A stretch of DNA of 64,000 nucleotides from Myxococcus landrumus (GTDB lineage: Bacteria; Myxococcota; Myxococcia; Myxococcales; Myxococcaceae), in assembly GCF_017301635.1 (NCBI RefSeq), contig NZ_CP071091.1, positions 4,848,001 to 4,912,000 of the forward strand, given 5' to 3'. The stretch's first letter is position 1. Each line of letters begins with the position of its first letter. The translations under genes were made by a program, and so were the position numbers. Under the pieces are notes generated by a model. The model made no database searches, was not told the DNA's origin, and was given only the letters and a program-made list of their open reading frames with translations. Of the stretch, positions 1-7,337 are shown piece by piece.

Positions 1-791
1 ACGTCCGCGCCGCGCCAGCGGTAGATGGACTGGTCATCGTCACCCACCACCACCAGGTTCGCCGACGGCGGCGGGGCCAACTGCTTCAGGAGCGCGTACT
101 GCACGGGGTTGGTGTCCTGGAACTCGTCCACCAGCACGTGGTGGAAGCGGCGCCGGTAGTTCTCCAGCACCTCCGGCCGCTTGCGGAACAGCGACACCAG
201 CAGGAGCAGCAGGTCGCCGAAGTCCACGGCGTTCGCCGCGCGCAGGCGCTCCTGGTACGCGTGATACACCTTGCGCACCAGCATGCCGCGCTCGTCGCCG
301 GGCTCCACTTCCATGTCCTCGGGGAGCCGCGCCGCGTTCTTCTCCTGGTCGATGCGGCTCAGGATGTCGCGGGGCTGCATGGACTGCTCCAGGCCCGCCT
401 CCCGCATGGCCCGCTTCACCACGTTGAGCTGGTCCCCGTCGTCGTAGATGACGAACGAGCGGGTGAGCCCCACGTGCTCCGCCTCGCGGCGCAGAATCAT
501 GGCCGCCGCCGAGTGGAACGTGCTCACCACCAGGTCATTCGCCTGGCGCCCCAGCAACTGCACCAGACGCTCGCGCATCTCCCGGGCGGCCTTGTTGGTG
601 AACGTCACGGCGAGGATGCGCCACGGGAAGACTTCGTGGACCTTCACCAGGTACGCCACCCGGCGGGTGATGACGCGCGTCTTGCCGCTGCCGGCGCCCG
701 ACAGGACGAGCAACGGGCCGCCGATATGCAGCACGGCCTCACGCTGGGGGGGATTCAGGTCTTCGAGGAGGGCGGATTCGTGGGCGTTCAC
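1..791 (-). CDS. UvrD/PcrA-type superfamily 1 DNA helicase, N-terminal part
   Basis: Leftward gene running off the window; 263 N-terminal residues are visible. They hold an early Q motif (LNPPQREAV, residues 12-20), Walker A (AGSGKT, 33-38), the TFTNKAAREM motif and Walker B with the following motif (VDEFQDTN, then GDDDQSIYRWRG), in the order expected for 3'-5' helicases of DNA repair and replication restart (UvrD, PcrA, Rep). The start is a GTG at 791, chosen because the conserved sequence begins 11 codons later. The missing C-terminal part would carry helicase domain 2. UvrD, PcrA and Rep cannot be told apart from this portion, so no symbol is given. Confidence 0.93.
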   Translation of the reverse strand, partial: MNAHESALLEDLNPPQREAVLHIGGPLLVLSGAGSGKTRVITRRVAYLVKVHEVFPWRILAVTFTNKAAREMRERLVQLLGRQANDLVVSTFHSAAAMILRREAEHVGLTRSFVIYDDGDQLNVVKRAMREAGLEQSMQPRDILSRIDQEKNAARLPEDMEVEPGDERGMLVRKVYHAYQERLRAANAVDFGDLLLLLVSLFRKRPEVLENYRRRFHHVLVDEFQDTNPVQYALLKQLAPPPSANLVVVGDDDQSIYRWRGAD

Positions 792-916
792 GGGAGACTC
801 TCGAGGGAACCTCTGCTTCTAACGTCTTTCGCCGTCGGGTGGGCGTCCTTCCACCATCCCCGTCCGGTCGGCCGGTCCCCTGGCTTTTCGCGCTCGGGTA
901 TATAGGGCGCAACGCC

Positions 917-1405
917 ATGTCCGACTCCTCCTCTGGTCCTCCCGCGCGGCCCTCCCAGGCCGCCCTGGAACGCTACGCCGAGCTCTTCAACCAGAGCCTC
1001 ACGCTGCGTCACTTCGGCGCCCAGCTCTCCTTTCCGGAGGGCCGCAACAAGGTCGTCGTCACCATCCCCGAGCTGCGCCCCGAGCACCGGGGCGGCGTGG
1101 GCAGCGCCCTGGCCGTCAACGGGGGCATCCTCGCCGCCCTCTTCGACCTCGCCATCGGTACCAGCGGCGCCCTGGTGGACCCCAGCCGCCGCTGCGCCAC
1201 CGTCCAGCTCTCCATGAGCTTCGAGCGCCCCGTCACGGGTGATCGCCTCCGCGTGGAGTCTGAAATCGACAGCCAGGGCCTCACCCTGCTCTTCGCCACC
1301 GCCCGCGTCTATGACGCGCAGGACCGCGTCTGTGGGCGCTGTCAGGGCGTGGTCCGACTCTCCAACCTCCCCTGGGCCTCTGGGGAAAGCCCCGCCACGA
1401 ACTGA
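917..1405 (+). CDS. PaaI-like hotdog-fold thioesterase
   Basis: 162-residue protein of the 4HBT/PaaI acyl-CoA thioesterase superfamily. After a helix (about 14-30) comes the signature region around residues 58-80 (RGGVGSALAVNGGILAALFD), where family members usually have an N-x-HGG pattern followed by a helix with Asp; here it reads NGG, with Asp at 77. The strand pattern SMSFERP then V-ESEI is typical of the second half of the fold. It probably hydrolyses a small or aromatic acyl-CoA in the cytoplasm; the substrate cannot be read. ATG at 917 is chosen because in-frame sequence upstream looks noncoding. It is divergent from the helicase gene. Confidence 0.82.
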   Translation: MSDSSSGPPARPSQAALERYAELFNQSLTLRHFGAQLSFPEGRNKVVVTIPELRPEHRGGVGSALAVNGGILAALFDLAIGTSGALVDPSRRCATVQLSMSFERPVTGDRLRVESEIDSQGLTLLFATARVYDAQDRVCGRCQGVVRLSNLPWASGESPATN

Positions 1406-1528
1406 CTCTTGCCTACCCCTCCGCACATCTTCGGAGCCTCCGGCGATATGTCCGCCACGGACACACGTTACCCGGACACCGGGGAGCGGCCGCACTCCGG
1501 CTACGCTTCAGAGCGACGGGAAGACGGC

Positions 1529-2173
1529 ATGAGTGCAGCCGTGCAGGGCTTGCGGATGACGACGCTTCGACTGTCGAGAGATGCCGAGGAGCCGCAAGAG
1601 GCGGCGCGGGGGTCTGACGAAGACGCCCTGGCGCGCAAGGCCCTGGCCGGCGACCGGGCGGCGTGGGACGCACTGGTTGCGCGCCACCACCGCCGCGTCG
1701 TGGTATCGCTCCTGGCCCGAGGCGTCCGGGTGGACCGGGCGCATGAGCTGGCCCAGGAGACGTGGGCGCGGCTCATCCAACAACAGCAACGCGGACTGCT
1801 GACGGAGCTGCGCCTGCCCAACCTCGCCCTCACCCAGGCGGCCTTCCTGGCCGCGGACGATGCCCGCCGCGCCCGGCGCGAGTCCATCTCCGGTGCGGTG
1901 GAGGAGCTGCCCGAGCGGCAGCATCCGGTGGACCCTTCCGTGTCCGCCGAGCGTCGATTGCTTTCTGAAGAGCAGTTGTCCCGCGCCCACGCCGCGCTCG
2001 CCCAGGTGTCGCCGAGCGCGCGGAGCGTGTTTCTCCTGGCCTGTGATGGCCAGGAGCTACCCCATGCCGAAGTCGCCGCCCGTGTCGGACTGTCCGTCCA
2101 GCGCGTGCGGCAGATCCTGTGCGAGGTGCGCAAGAAGCTGCGGACCGCGCTCGAGGAGGAGACCCATGCTTAA
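1529..2173 (+). CDS. ECF-like sigma-70 family RNA polymerase sigma factor
   Basis: 214-residue protein with a sigma region 2-like segment (about residues 35-105, including ARKALAGDRAAWDALV and AHELAQETWARL) and a C-terminal region 4 with a helix-turn-helix (about 155-205, including SARSVFLL, HAEVAARVGLSVQRVRQ). The start at 1529 has GGGAAG five bases upstream; an in-frame ATG at 1556 is the alternative, and upstream in-frame sequence to 1409 looks noncoding. The stop overlaps the next gene by 8 bp, so it is translationally coupled to a zinc-finger anti-sigma factor. The pair probably responds to an envelope signal; the signal is unknown. Confidence 0.88.
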   Translation: MSAAVQGLRMTTLRLSRDAEEPQEAARGSDEDALARKALAGDRAAWDALVARHHRRVVVSLLARGVRVDRAHELAQETWARLIQQQQRGLLTELRLPNLALTQAAFLAADDARRARRESISGAVEELPERQHPVDPSVSAERRLLSEEQLSRAHAALAQVSPSARSVFLLACDGQELPHAEVAARVGLSVQRVRQILCEVRKKLRTALEEETHA

Positions 2174-2711
2174 GCCCCACCTGACCCGCGACTCCGCGGA
2201 GCAATACATCCTGGGCGCCTTGGCCCCGGAGAAGGCGGCGGCGCTGGAGGCCCACACCCTGGAGTGTGAGCCTTGCGCCGTGCTGCTTCAGGAAGAGGCC
2301 ATTCTGTCGGAGCAGCTCACCGAGGTCGCCAGCAGCATCCCCGAGCAAGAGCGCGTCCTGCGCCCCGCCGCGTGGAGCGGGCGGCGGACGGTGACGAGCG
2401 CGGCCATCGCGGCCATCGCGGCCTCCCTGGCGCTGGTGCTGCTCCCCAGCAGGAATCATCAGGAGACCTCCGCCCCGAAGCCCCTGGATGCGACGCCGCC
2501 GTCGGTGGCGATGGAGCTGGACGAAGACGAGACCCCGGGGAACGTCGTGGCGTGCCCGGACCTGGCCACGCAGGACACCTGCACTCGCAAGGCGGCGGAG
2601 CGCGGGCTGCTCGTCATGAACCCCTCGGGCAACGCCGAGGTTCCCCGTTACGAGGCCCATACCGGCCTGCCCGAAGGCGCGTTCAACGCCCGCGGGCCCG
2701 TGTCGCTGTGA
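2166..2711 (+). CDS. Membrane-anchored zinc-finger anti-sigma factor
   Basis: 181-residue protein. The N-terminus carries a zf-HC2-type motif (His30, Cys34, Cys37, in the form HxxxCxxC) that in this family binds the partner sigma factor. One transmembrane helix spans about residues 75-95 (alanine/isoleucine-rich), followed by an acidic, proline-containing periplasmic tail. The ATG overlaps the end of the upstream sigma gene by 8 bp, the usual arrangement for a co-translated sigma/anti-sigma pair. It is inferred to hold the sigma factor inactive at the inner membrane until a signal is received. Confidence 0.85.
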   Translation: MLKPHLTRDSAEQYILGALAPEKAAALEAHTLECEPCAVLLQEEAILSEQLTEVASSIPEQERVLRPAAWSGRRTVTSAAIAAIAASLALVLLPSRNHQETSAPKPLDATPPSVAMELDEDETPGNVVACPDLATQDTCTRKAAERGLLVMNPSGNAEVPRYEAHTGLPEGAFNARGPVSL

Positions 2712-2722
2712 GGACGCCCCCC

Positions 2723-3889
2723 ATGGACTTCCGGAAGAAACTCGCCGCCCTGCTGCTCGCCCTGGCCGCCCCGGTGGCCGCGGCGCAGTCGCCGGGCGGC
2801 GCCCCGAAGCTGCCGGTGGGCTGGTACGTCACCGAGAGCGCGCCCAAGCGCTACGAGGCGGGGGTGGACACCTCCTCGCCCTGCGAGGGCAGCCGCAGCG
2901 CCTACCTGCGCTCGCTGACGCCGGACGAGGCCGGCTACGGCACCTTCATGCAGGCCTTCGGCGCGCAGGACTACCGTGGCAAGCGGCTGCGCTTCTCCGC
3001 CGCCATGCGCGTCAAGGACGTGGACGGCTGGGCGGGGCTCTGGATGCGGGTGGAAGGGCCAGACCCTAAGCAACCTCTCGCCTTCGACAACATGCAGTCG
3101 CGCGCGCTCGTCGGCTCGCGCGGGTGCAAGCGCCACGAAGTCGTGCTGGACGTCCCCAAGGAGGCCACCACCATCATGGCGGGCCTCATCATGAGCGGCA
3201 CCGGCCAGGCGTGGTTGGACGGCGTGCGCTTCGAGGTCGTGGACACCTCCGTCGCGGTGACGGACCTGCTCGCCTCGCGGCCCCTCGTCGCCAGCACGGG
3301 CCCCTCGGGCCTCGATGAAGCGACGGCCGTGTCCAAGAACAACCAGGTGCCCCTCGGCCGCGTGGGCGACGTCTGGTTCAACCACGGGCGCGTCGCGGCC
3401 GACAAGCCGTACACCCAGCGGACCGATGGCGTCTGGGTGAGCATCCTCTCGGAAGAGATCTACGAGCACGGCATCGAGGTGACGGGCACCTTCGGCCAGC
3501 GCCCCGTGGAGCTGAAGCTCAAGGCGGGCGGCGCGCGCACGCTCATCGAGGGCGTCTGGGGAAGTGACCCCGTCACCATCAGCATCACGCCCGCCGAGCT
3601 CACCATGAAGTGGGGACGGCTGACGCGCGAGCTGAAGCGGGACCGGACCGTGCCGGGAGACGGCACCTGCAACCGGTATCAGCGCAGCGACGGTCCCCGG
3701 GTCCTCGACCGGCTCGACATCTGTGGCGCCGCGCTGGGAACCCGGCCGCCTCCGGCGCAGCTCGTCCTGAGCTTCCTGGCCAACGGCTTCCGCGCCAACG
3801 TCCCTCCAGGCAACTTCCCCATCCCGCAGCCGCCCGTGCTCAGCCGCGAGGCGCTCGAGACGCAACGCGCGGCGACGCCGAAGGACTAG
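2723..3889 (+). CDS. Secreted protein with carbohydrate-binding-like N-terminal domain
   Basis: 388 residues. A clear Sec signal peptide (residues 1-21, positively charged start, LLLALAAPVAAAQ) is followed by a beta-rich domain (about 30-185) of the type GWYV...S, Y-GF-Q, RG..LRFSA.MRV..V.GWAGLWMRV, LDGV.FEVV. This resembles the carbohydrate-binding-like domain found in some bacterial regulators and secreted proteins. The C-terminal half (about 200-388) is not recognised. It lies 11 bp after the anti-sigma gene and is probably in the same operon, which suggests it is an envelope protein connected with the sigma pathway. Function unknown. Confidence 0.75.
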   Translation: MDFRKKLAALLLALAAPVAAAQSPGGAPKLPVGWYVTESAPKRYEAGVDTSSPCEGSRSAYLRSLTPDEAGYGTFMQAFGAQDYRGKRLRFSAAMRVKDVDGWAGLWMRVEGPDPKQPLAFDNMQSRALVGSRGCKRHEVVLDVPKEATTIMAGLIMSGTGQAWLDGVRFEVVDTSVAVTDLLASRPLVASTGPSGLDEATAVSKNNQVPLGRVGDVWFNHGRVAADKPYTQRTDGVWVSILSEEIYEHGIEVTGTFGQRPVELKLKAGGARTLIEGVWGSDPVTISITPAELTMKWGRLTRELKRDRTVPGDGTCNRYQRSDGPRVLDRLDICGAALGTRPPPAQLVLSFLANGFRANVPPGNFPIPQPPVLSREALETQRAATPKD

Positions 3890-3956
3890 ACGACACCCTC
3901 GCGGAAGACCCAGGGGCCCCGCGCTCTGCGCGAGGGCCCCGTCCCGCGAGAGGACT

Positions 3957-5144
3957 TCAGAAAGCGAAGTCCCGCTCCAGCGTCTCGGTTCCAGCCTGCA
4001 CCGTGAGGTGGGCGGAGCGCGCGCCCGTGGCGGACGCGGACGAGAGGTCGAACGCCAGGCCCTCCGGGCCCGACGTGGGCTTGAGCGAAGGCCGGCCCGG
4101 ACTGAGGAACACCGCCGCCGTCACCGTCCGCCCGGACAAGGGCTGCACCAACAAGCGAACACGTTGACGCTCGCGAACGAGCACCACGCGAAAGTCCCTG
4201 CGCTCCTCCAACACCTCGCGCGACTCCGGATGGCGCGCCGCTGAGGGGCGCTGCGACACCGGGGCGCGGGAAGAACGCGCGGCACGCGTCACGCCCGCCT
4301 CGCCCTCTTCCATCTCCAGGGCATCTTCAATCGCGTCGTCACCTTCGCCCAAGGCCAGCACCGCCTGGGCGCACTCGCCACAGCGCGCGGTGTGCGCGTC
4401 CACGCGCTCGCGCTCATCGGCGGACATCAGGCCCATGTCGAAGCGCCACAGGTCATCCTGCGTGAGGTGGCGGCGGGGTGGAGCGTCCACGGGCGCGGCA
4501 TCCGCGATGTCCGCCCGGCACTCGACACAGCCCTGAAGGTGGGAAGAAGACGTCTGGGGTCCGCCCGTCCACGTGGCCACCAGGTCATCGCAGCCCGCTC
4601 GGGATGAGAACCACCAGGCCTTCTCCTGCTCGGCGGGCTCGAGGAGGTCCAGCTCCTGCCGGCGCTGCGGATTGAGCGGGATGAACCAGCGCGCACGTGG
4701 GCGGAGCAACGAATCCAGGCTCCCGAGCGCCGACAGAAATGCGTCGCGACTCCGAGCCGCGTCACCTTGGAGGGGACCGTGGAGACCTTCCCAGGCGGCC
4801 AGGGCCACCGCCGCGGAGGCGGCACGGTCCCGGGCGGCAAGTCCGTCCAGCGCGGAGGCCCTCCACACCTCGACCTCCTCCCCGCCATCCAGCACCACTT
4901 CCATCGCTTCTTCCGCTGCTCTCAACAGCACGGGCTGGAGAGCTTGGGGTTTCTGCGCTTGAAGCCATGTCTCGACCGCCGCTCGACCGAGGCCCCGGAG
5001 GGCCGCCTCCACACCTTCGGTCCCCATCCGGGTCGCCCGCCTCAACAGGTCCCCGGCAGCTTCGAGGACGGCCCCTGGAGCGGTCGTCGCCTCGGAGAGC
5101 TGAGAGCGACGGGTAGCGTAGCGAGACATGGCATCGATGTTCAT
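3957..5144 (-). CDS. Zinc-finger, anti-sigma-like protein paired with a sigma factor
   Basis: 395 residues, no signal peptide and no convincing membrane helix. Two Cys motifs are visible: a GCVECRAD segment near the middle and, after a helix with RRHLTQDDLWRFD, an HTARCGECA motif of the zf-HC2 (HxxxCxxC) type. The N-terminal third is alanine- and leucine-rich and helical. The C-terminal region (about 300-395) is beta-rich. It lies 46 bp downstream of a sigma-70 family gene on the same strand, so it is inferred to be a soluble regulator of that sigma factor. The soluble build distinguishes it from the membrane-bound anti-sigma factor at 2.2 kb. Confidence 0.72.
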   Translation of the reverse strand: MNIDAMSRYATRRSQLSEATTAPGAVLEAAGDLLRRATRMGTEGVEAALRGLGRAAVETWLQAQKPQALQPVLLRAAEEAMEVVLDGGEEVEVWRASALDGLAARDRAASAAVALAAWEGLHGPLQGDAARSRDAFLSALGSLDSLLRPRARWFIPLNPQRRQELDLLEPAEQEKAWWFSSRAGCDDLVATWTGGPQTSSSHLQGCVECRADIADAAPVDAPPRRHLTQDDLWRFDMGLMSADERERVDAHTARCGECAQAVLALGEGDDAIEDALEMEEGEAGVTRAARSSRAPVSQRPSAARHPESREVLEERRDFRVVLVRERQRVRLLVQPLSGRTVTAAVFLSPGRPSLKPTSGPEGLAFDLSSASATGARSAHLTVQAGTETLERDFAF

Positions 5145-5190
5145 GAATTCATTCCTCCTGAAAACCCCGGGGTGTTGCCGGGAAGGAGGC

Positions 5191-5862
5191 TCACGCTTCC
5201 TCCCCGCGTGGTGCTTCGCGCTGGAGATCCAGCAGGTAGAGCTTCAAGTAGGCCTGGGCGCGGCTGACGCGCTTGTACGAGTTGACCACGGTGATGTTCA
5301 GGCGACGGGCGCATTCCTCGTGGTCCTCTACGTCCTCGTGGTGGTACAGCTCCCATGCCGAGGCTTCCTTGGGGTGCTCCTGCTGGAGTCGTGCGAACGC
5401 GGCCCAGTACAGCTCCTGGGCGTCCGCCCGCTCCTCGGTCCTTCGGCCCATCTCCATCGCGCGAGCGCGCTCCGAAGGTGGCTCTTCCATGGCGTCATCG
5501 GGGTCCGACGGAGGCGCCGCGAGCTCCTCGCGGTGCCGCCGGTAGAAGTCGATGGCCACGTGCTTGACGATGCGCAGGAAGAACGTCTTGGGAGACGCAC
5601 TCCGGCCCGGCATCTGCTGGGAGACGCCACGGAACTGGTCCAACCCACGGTCGATGAACTTGCCGACCGCGTCTTGGTAGAGCTCGTCCGCGTCCGCTGG
5701 GGACCCGCGTCCGTAGCTCGACTGAATCTTGCTGATGACGTACCGGGCAGGCCGGCCCCATCGCTGAACCAACGTACCGAGTGGGCCTCCAATGGGCTCA
5801 CCCGTGGCGCGGCGGCGAACCACCTCCGCGAACAATTCGTCATCCGAGAGCTGCTCGTACAC
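5191..5862 (-). CDS. Sigma-70 family (ECF-like) RNA polymerase sigma factor
   Basis: 223 residues. Region 2 is visible around 55-110 (ADELYQDAVGKFIDRG, then FFLRIVKHVAIDFYRRHREE, the classic 2.3/2.4-type helix). A C-terminal helical region follows (about 145-215: ALYWAAF, ECARRLNITVVNSYKRVSRAQ), corresponding to a divergent region 4 with helix-turn-helix. An acidic linker (SDPDDAMEEPPSERA) separates them. The ATG at 5862 starts a leftward operon with the zinc-finger protein 46 bp downstream. Divergent region 4 sequences of this kind are common in myxobacterial sigma paralogues; targets cannot be inferred. Confidence 0.82.
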   Translation of the reverse strand: MYEQLSDDELFAEVVRRRATGEPIGGPLGTLVQRWGRPARYVISKIQSSYGRGSPADADELYQDAVGKFIDRGLDQFRGVSQQMPGRSASPKTFFLRIVKHVAIDFYRRHREELAAPPSDPDDAMEEPPSERARAMEMGRRTEERADAQELYWAAFARLQQEHPKEASAWELYHHEDVEDHEECARRLNITVVNSYKRVSRAQAYLKLYLLDLQREAPRGEEA

Positions 5863-6136
5863 CGGAAGGACCTGAGGGCTGTGCCCGGAGAACCGCCCCG
5901 GGAGATGGGGTTACAGGGATGTGGCGCGGCAAGGTACCACGTTGGCATCCGCAGGCAGCCTCCGAGTGGAGCAGGAGGCCCTGGCCGCCCGGACAACCGG
6001 ACAGCAAGGCCTCCAGGAGCCCCGACCCGGCCGACGCCAGTTTCCTGACAAATCATCCCTCAGAGGAGGGCGGGCGGGGGAGCGGGAAATGGCCCGTCAG
6101 GAAACCCGGAAGTCCGCGTCCCTGGCCGCACTGCTT

Positions 6137-6275
6137 TCGAGCGCCCGGCAGGAAGGCCCCACAAGCCTTGGTTCGATTCCAAAAACCACCCTCGGGTGGC
6201 TTTCGCCGGTGGTCCGGCACTGAACTGATAATTCAGCCCTCCGGCCTCCCAACTCGGGCGCTCATCTTCTTTCCA
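6137..6275 (+). ncRNA. Bacterial Y RNA, YrlA-like, with permuted tRNA-like module (copy 1)
   Basis: Structured RNA read from base pairing. The ends pair as a perfect 9-bp stem, 6139-6147 with 6255-6263, then an internal loop (GCA against AACT), then 6151-6158 with 6243-6250 (one mismatch). Inside lie, in this order, a T arm (6168-6171 with 6179-6182, loop TTCGATT), an acceptor-like hairpin closed by a CTCG tetraloop (6186-6190 with 6195-6199), a D arm (6205-6207 with 6216-6218, loop containing GG) and a perfect anticodon-like arm (6220-6224 with 6232-6236, loop CTGATAA). So the 3' half of a tRNA precedes the 5' half, as in YrlA Y RNAs that bind Ro60/Rsr. A second copy with the same plan precedes rsr. 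A pyrimidine-rich tail follows. The exact ends are inferred. Confidence 0.8.
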
Positions 6276-6287
6276 AGGAACCGTGTC

Positions 6288-6995
6288 ATGTCCCCCCGCA
6301 CCATCGTCATCGGAGACCTCCATGGCTGCCATGACGAGGCCCTGGAGCTGCTCGCCAAGGTGGGCGCCACCTCCAGCGACCGGGTCATCTTCGCCGGGGA
6401 CCTGGTCGACCGGGGCCCGAAGCGGCGCGAGTGCGTGGAGCTGGCCATGCGGCACGAGGCCGTCCTCGGCAACCACGAGGAGACCCAGCTCCAGCAGCGC
6501 CACCGCGCCGCGGAGCGCCTGACACCGGACCACCTGGAGACGCGTCAGGTGCTGGAGCCCGAGCACTTCGAGTGGATGGCCCGGCTCCCCCACTACCTCC
6601 GGCTGCCAGAGCACAATGCCATCGTCGTGCACGCCGGCATGATGCCCGGACGGCCCGTCGAGGCGCAGGACCCGTACCACCTGCTCCATGCCCAGTGCAT
6701 CCAGCCCCCGACGAAGAAGAGCTACTGGCCCTCCAAGGCACCGGCGGACTGGAAGTTCTGGACCCACTACTGGCAAGGGCCGGAGCGGGTCATCTTCGGG
6801 CACACCGTCTTCGACAAGCCCCTCGTCACCGAGTACGCGGTGGGCATCGACACCGGCTGCGTGTACGGCCGCTCATTGACCGCGGTGGTGCTGCCCACCT
6901 GGGAGCTGGTCTCCGTCCCCGCACGGAAGACCTACCGGGGCGGCAAGGACGTGGCGAAGTTCCCGATTCACGGCGACGTGTGCGTCTACTCCTAG
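6288..6995 (+). CDS. Calcineurin-like metallophosphoesterase (PrpE/ApaH/Pnkp-phosphatase type)
   Basis: 235 residues. All metal-binding motifs of the family are visible: GDLHGC (9-14), GDLVDRGP (37-44), GNHE (61-64), VVHAGMMP, and a late GHT (FGHT). These place two metal ions for phosphoester hydrolysis. Relatives include protein serine/threonine phosphatases, diadenosine tetraphosphatases and the phosphatase domain of bacterial RNA-repair enzyme Pnkp. Placement between two Y RNA genes and upstream of rsr suggests, by inference only, an RNA-end or nucleotide substrate. The ATG at 6288 has AAGGAA upstream, starting in the tail of the first Y RNA, so the two may share a transcript. Confidence 0.85.
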   Translation: MSPRTIVIGDLHGCHDEALELLAKVGATSSDRVIFAGDLVDRGPKRRECVELAMRHEAVLGNHEETQLQQRHRAAERLTPDHLETRQVLEPEHFEWMARLPHYLRLPEHNAIVVHAGMMPGRPVEAQDPYHLLHAQCIQPPTKKSYWPSKAPADWKFWTHYWQGPERVIFGHTVFDKPLVTEYAVGIDTGCVYGRSLTAVVLPTWELVSVPARKTYRGGKDVAKFPIHGDVCVYS

Positions 6996-7040
6996 ACGTC
7001 CGCGTTCGCTGAAGGCACCGCCTCGAATCCCAACGGATTC

Positions 7041-7180
7041 GCGCCCGGCCGACGGGGCCAGACACGCCTGAGAGATGCGGGTTCGACTCCCGCCGGGACC
7101 GTCAGGTCCCGTAGTTCAATTGGCAGAACACTGGACACTCAATCCAAGCAGCATCGGCCTCGTCACTCGGGCGCATTTTT
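7041..7180 (+). ncRNA. Bacterial Y RNA, YrlA-like, with permuted tRNA-like module (copy 2)
   Basis: The ends pair: 7041-7047 with 7168-7174 (perfect 7 bp), a 3x3 internal loop (GCC/ACT), then 7051-7059 with 7156-7164 (9 bp with one G-U). Inside are a T arm (7077-7081 with 7089-7093, loop TTCGACT), an acceptor-like stem (7094-7100 with 7105-7111, perfect 7 bp, capped by GTCA), TA, a D arm (7114-7117 with 7126-7129, loop AATTGGCA) and a weaker anticodon-like arm (7132-7135 with 7143-7146). The stem sequence GGCCGACGG on the 5' strand facing GTCACT on the 3' strand resembles the Ro60-binding stem of Y RNAs. A TTTTT run follows at 7176-7180. It lies 158 bp before rsr. The capped acceptor stem and A in place of the loop U33 argue against a working tRNA. 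Confidence 0.88.
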
Positions 7181-7337
7181 CTTTCCTCTCTCCTCACATC
7201 ACAGCTTCGCGCGGGTGGCCGTGCCTCGAGCACGCCAAGGCCCCCGTGCGTTCCACGCGCGGTGCACTCCCCTGACACCGGATGCCAGGGGTCCGCCCCG
7301 CGCCTGACCCGCCGCACGTCCCGAAAGGGGGACTCCC

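Noticed and set aside
5781-6287. Long in-frame N-terminal extension of the phosphatase
   Set aside because: It would read through the structured RNA at 6137-6275 and has no family similarity; the GDLHGC motif begins eight residues after ATG 6288.
7041-7180. Could be a functional permuted tRNA gene
   Set aside because: The acceptor stem is closed by a 4-base loop, the anticodon-like arm has a mismatch and no U33, and the long terminal stem plus the rsr neighbour fit a Y RNA better.
6137-7180. Could be a two-piece (permuted) tmRNA
   Set aside because: Both RNAs have a full D arm and anticodon-like arm, there is no tag-peptide frame, and there are two copies.
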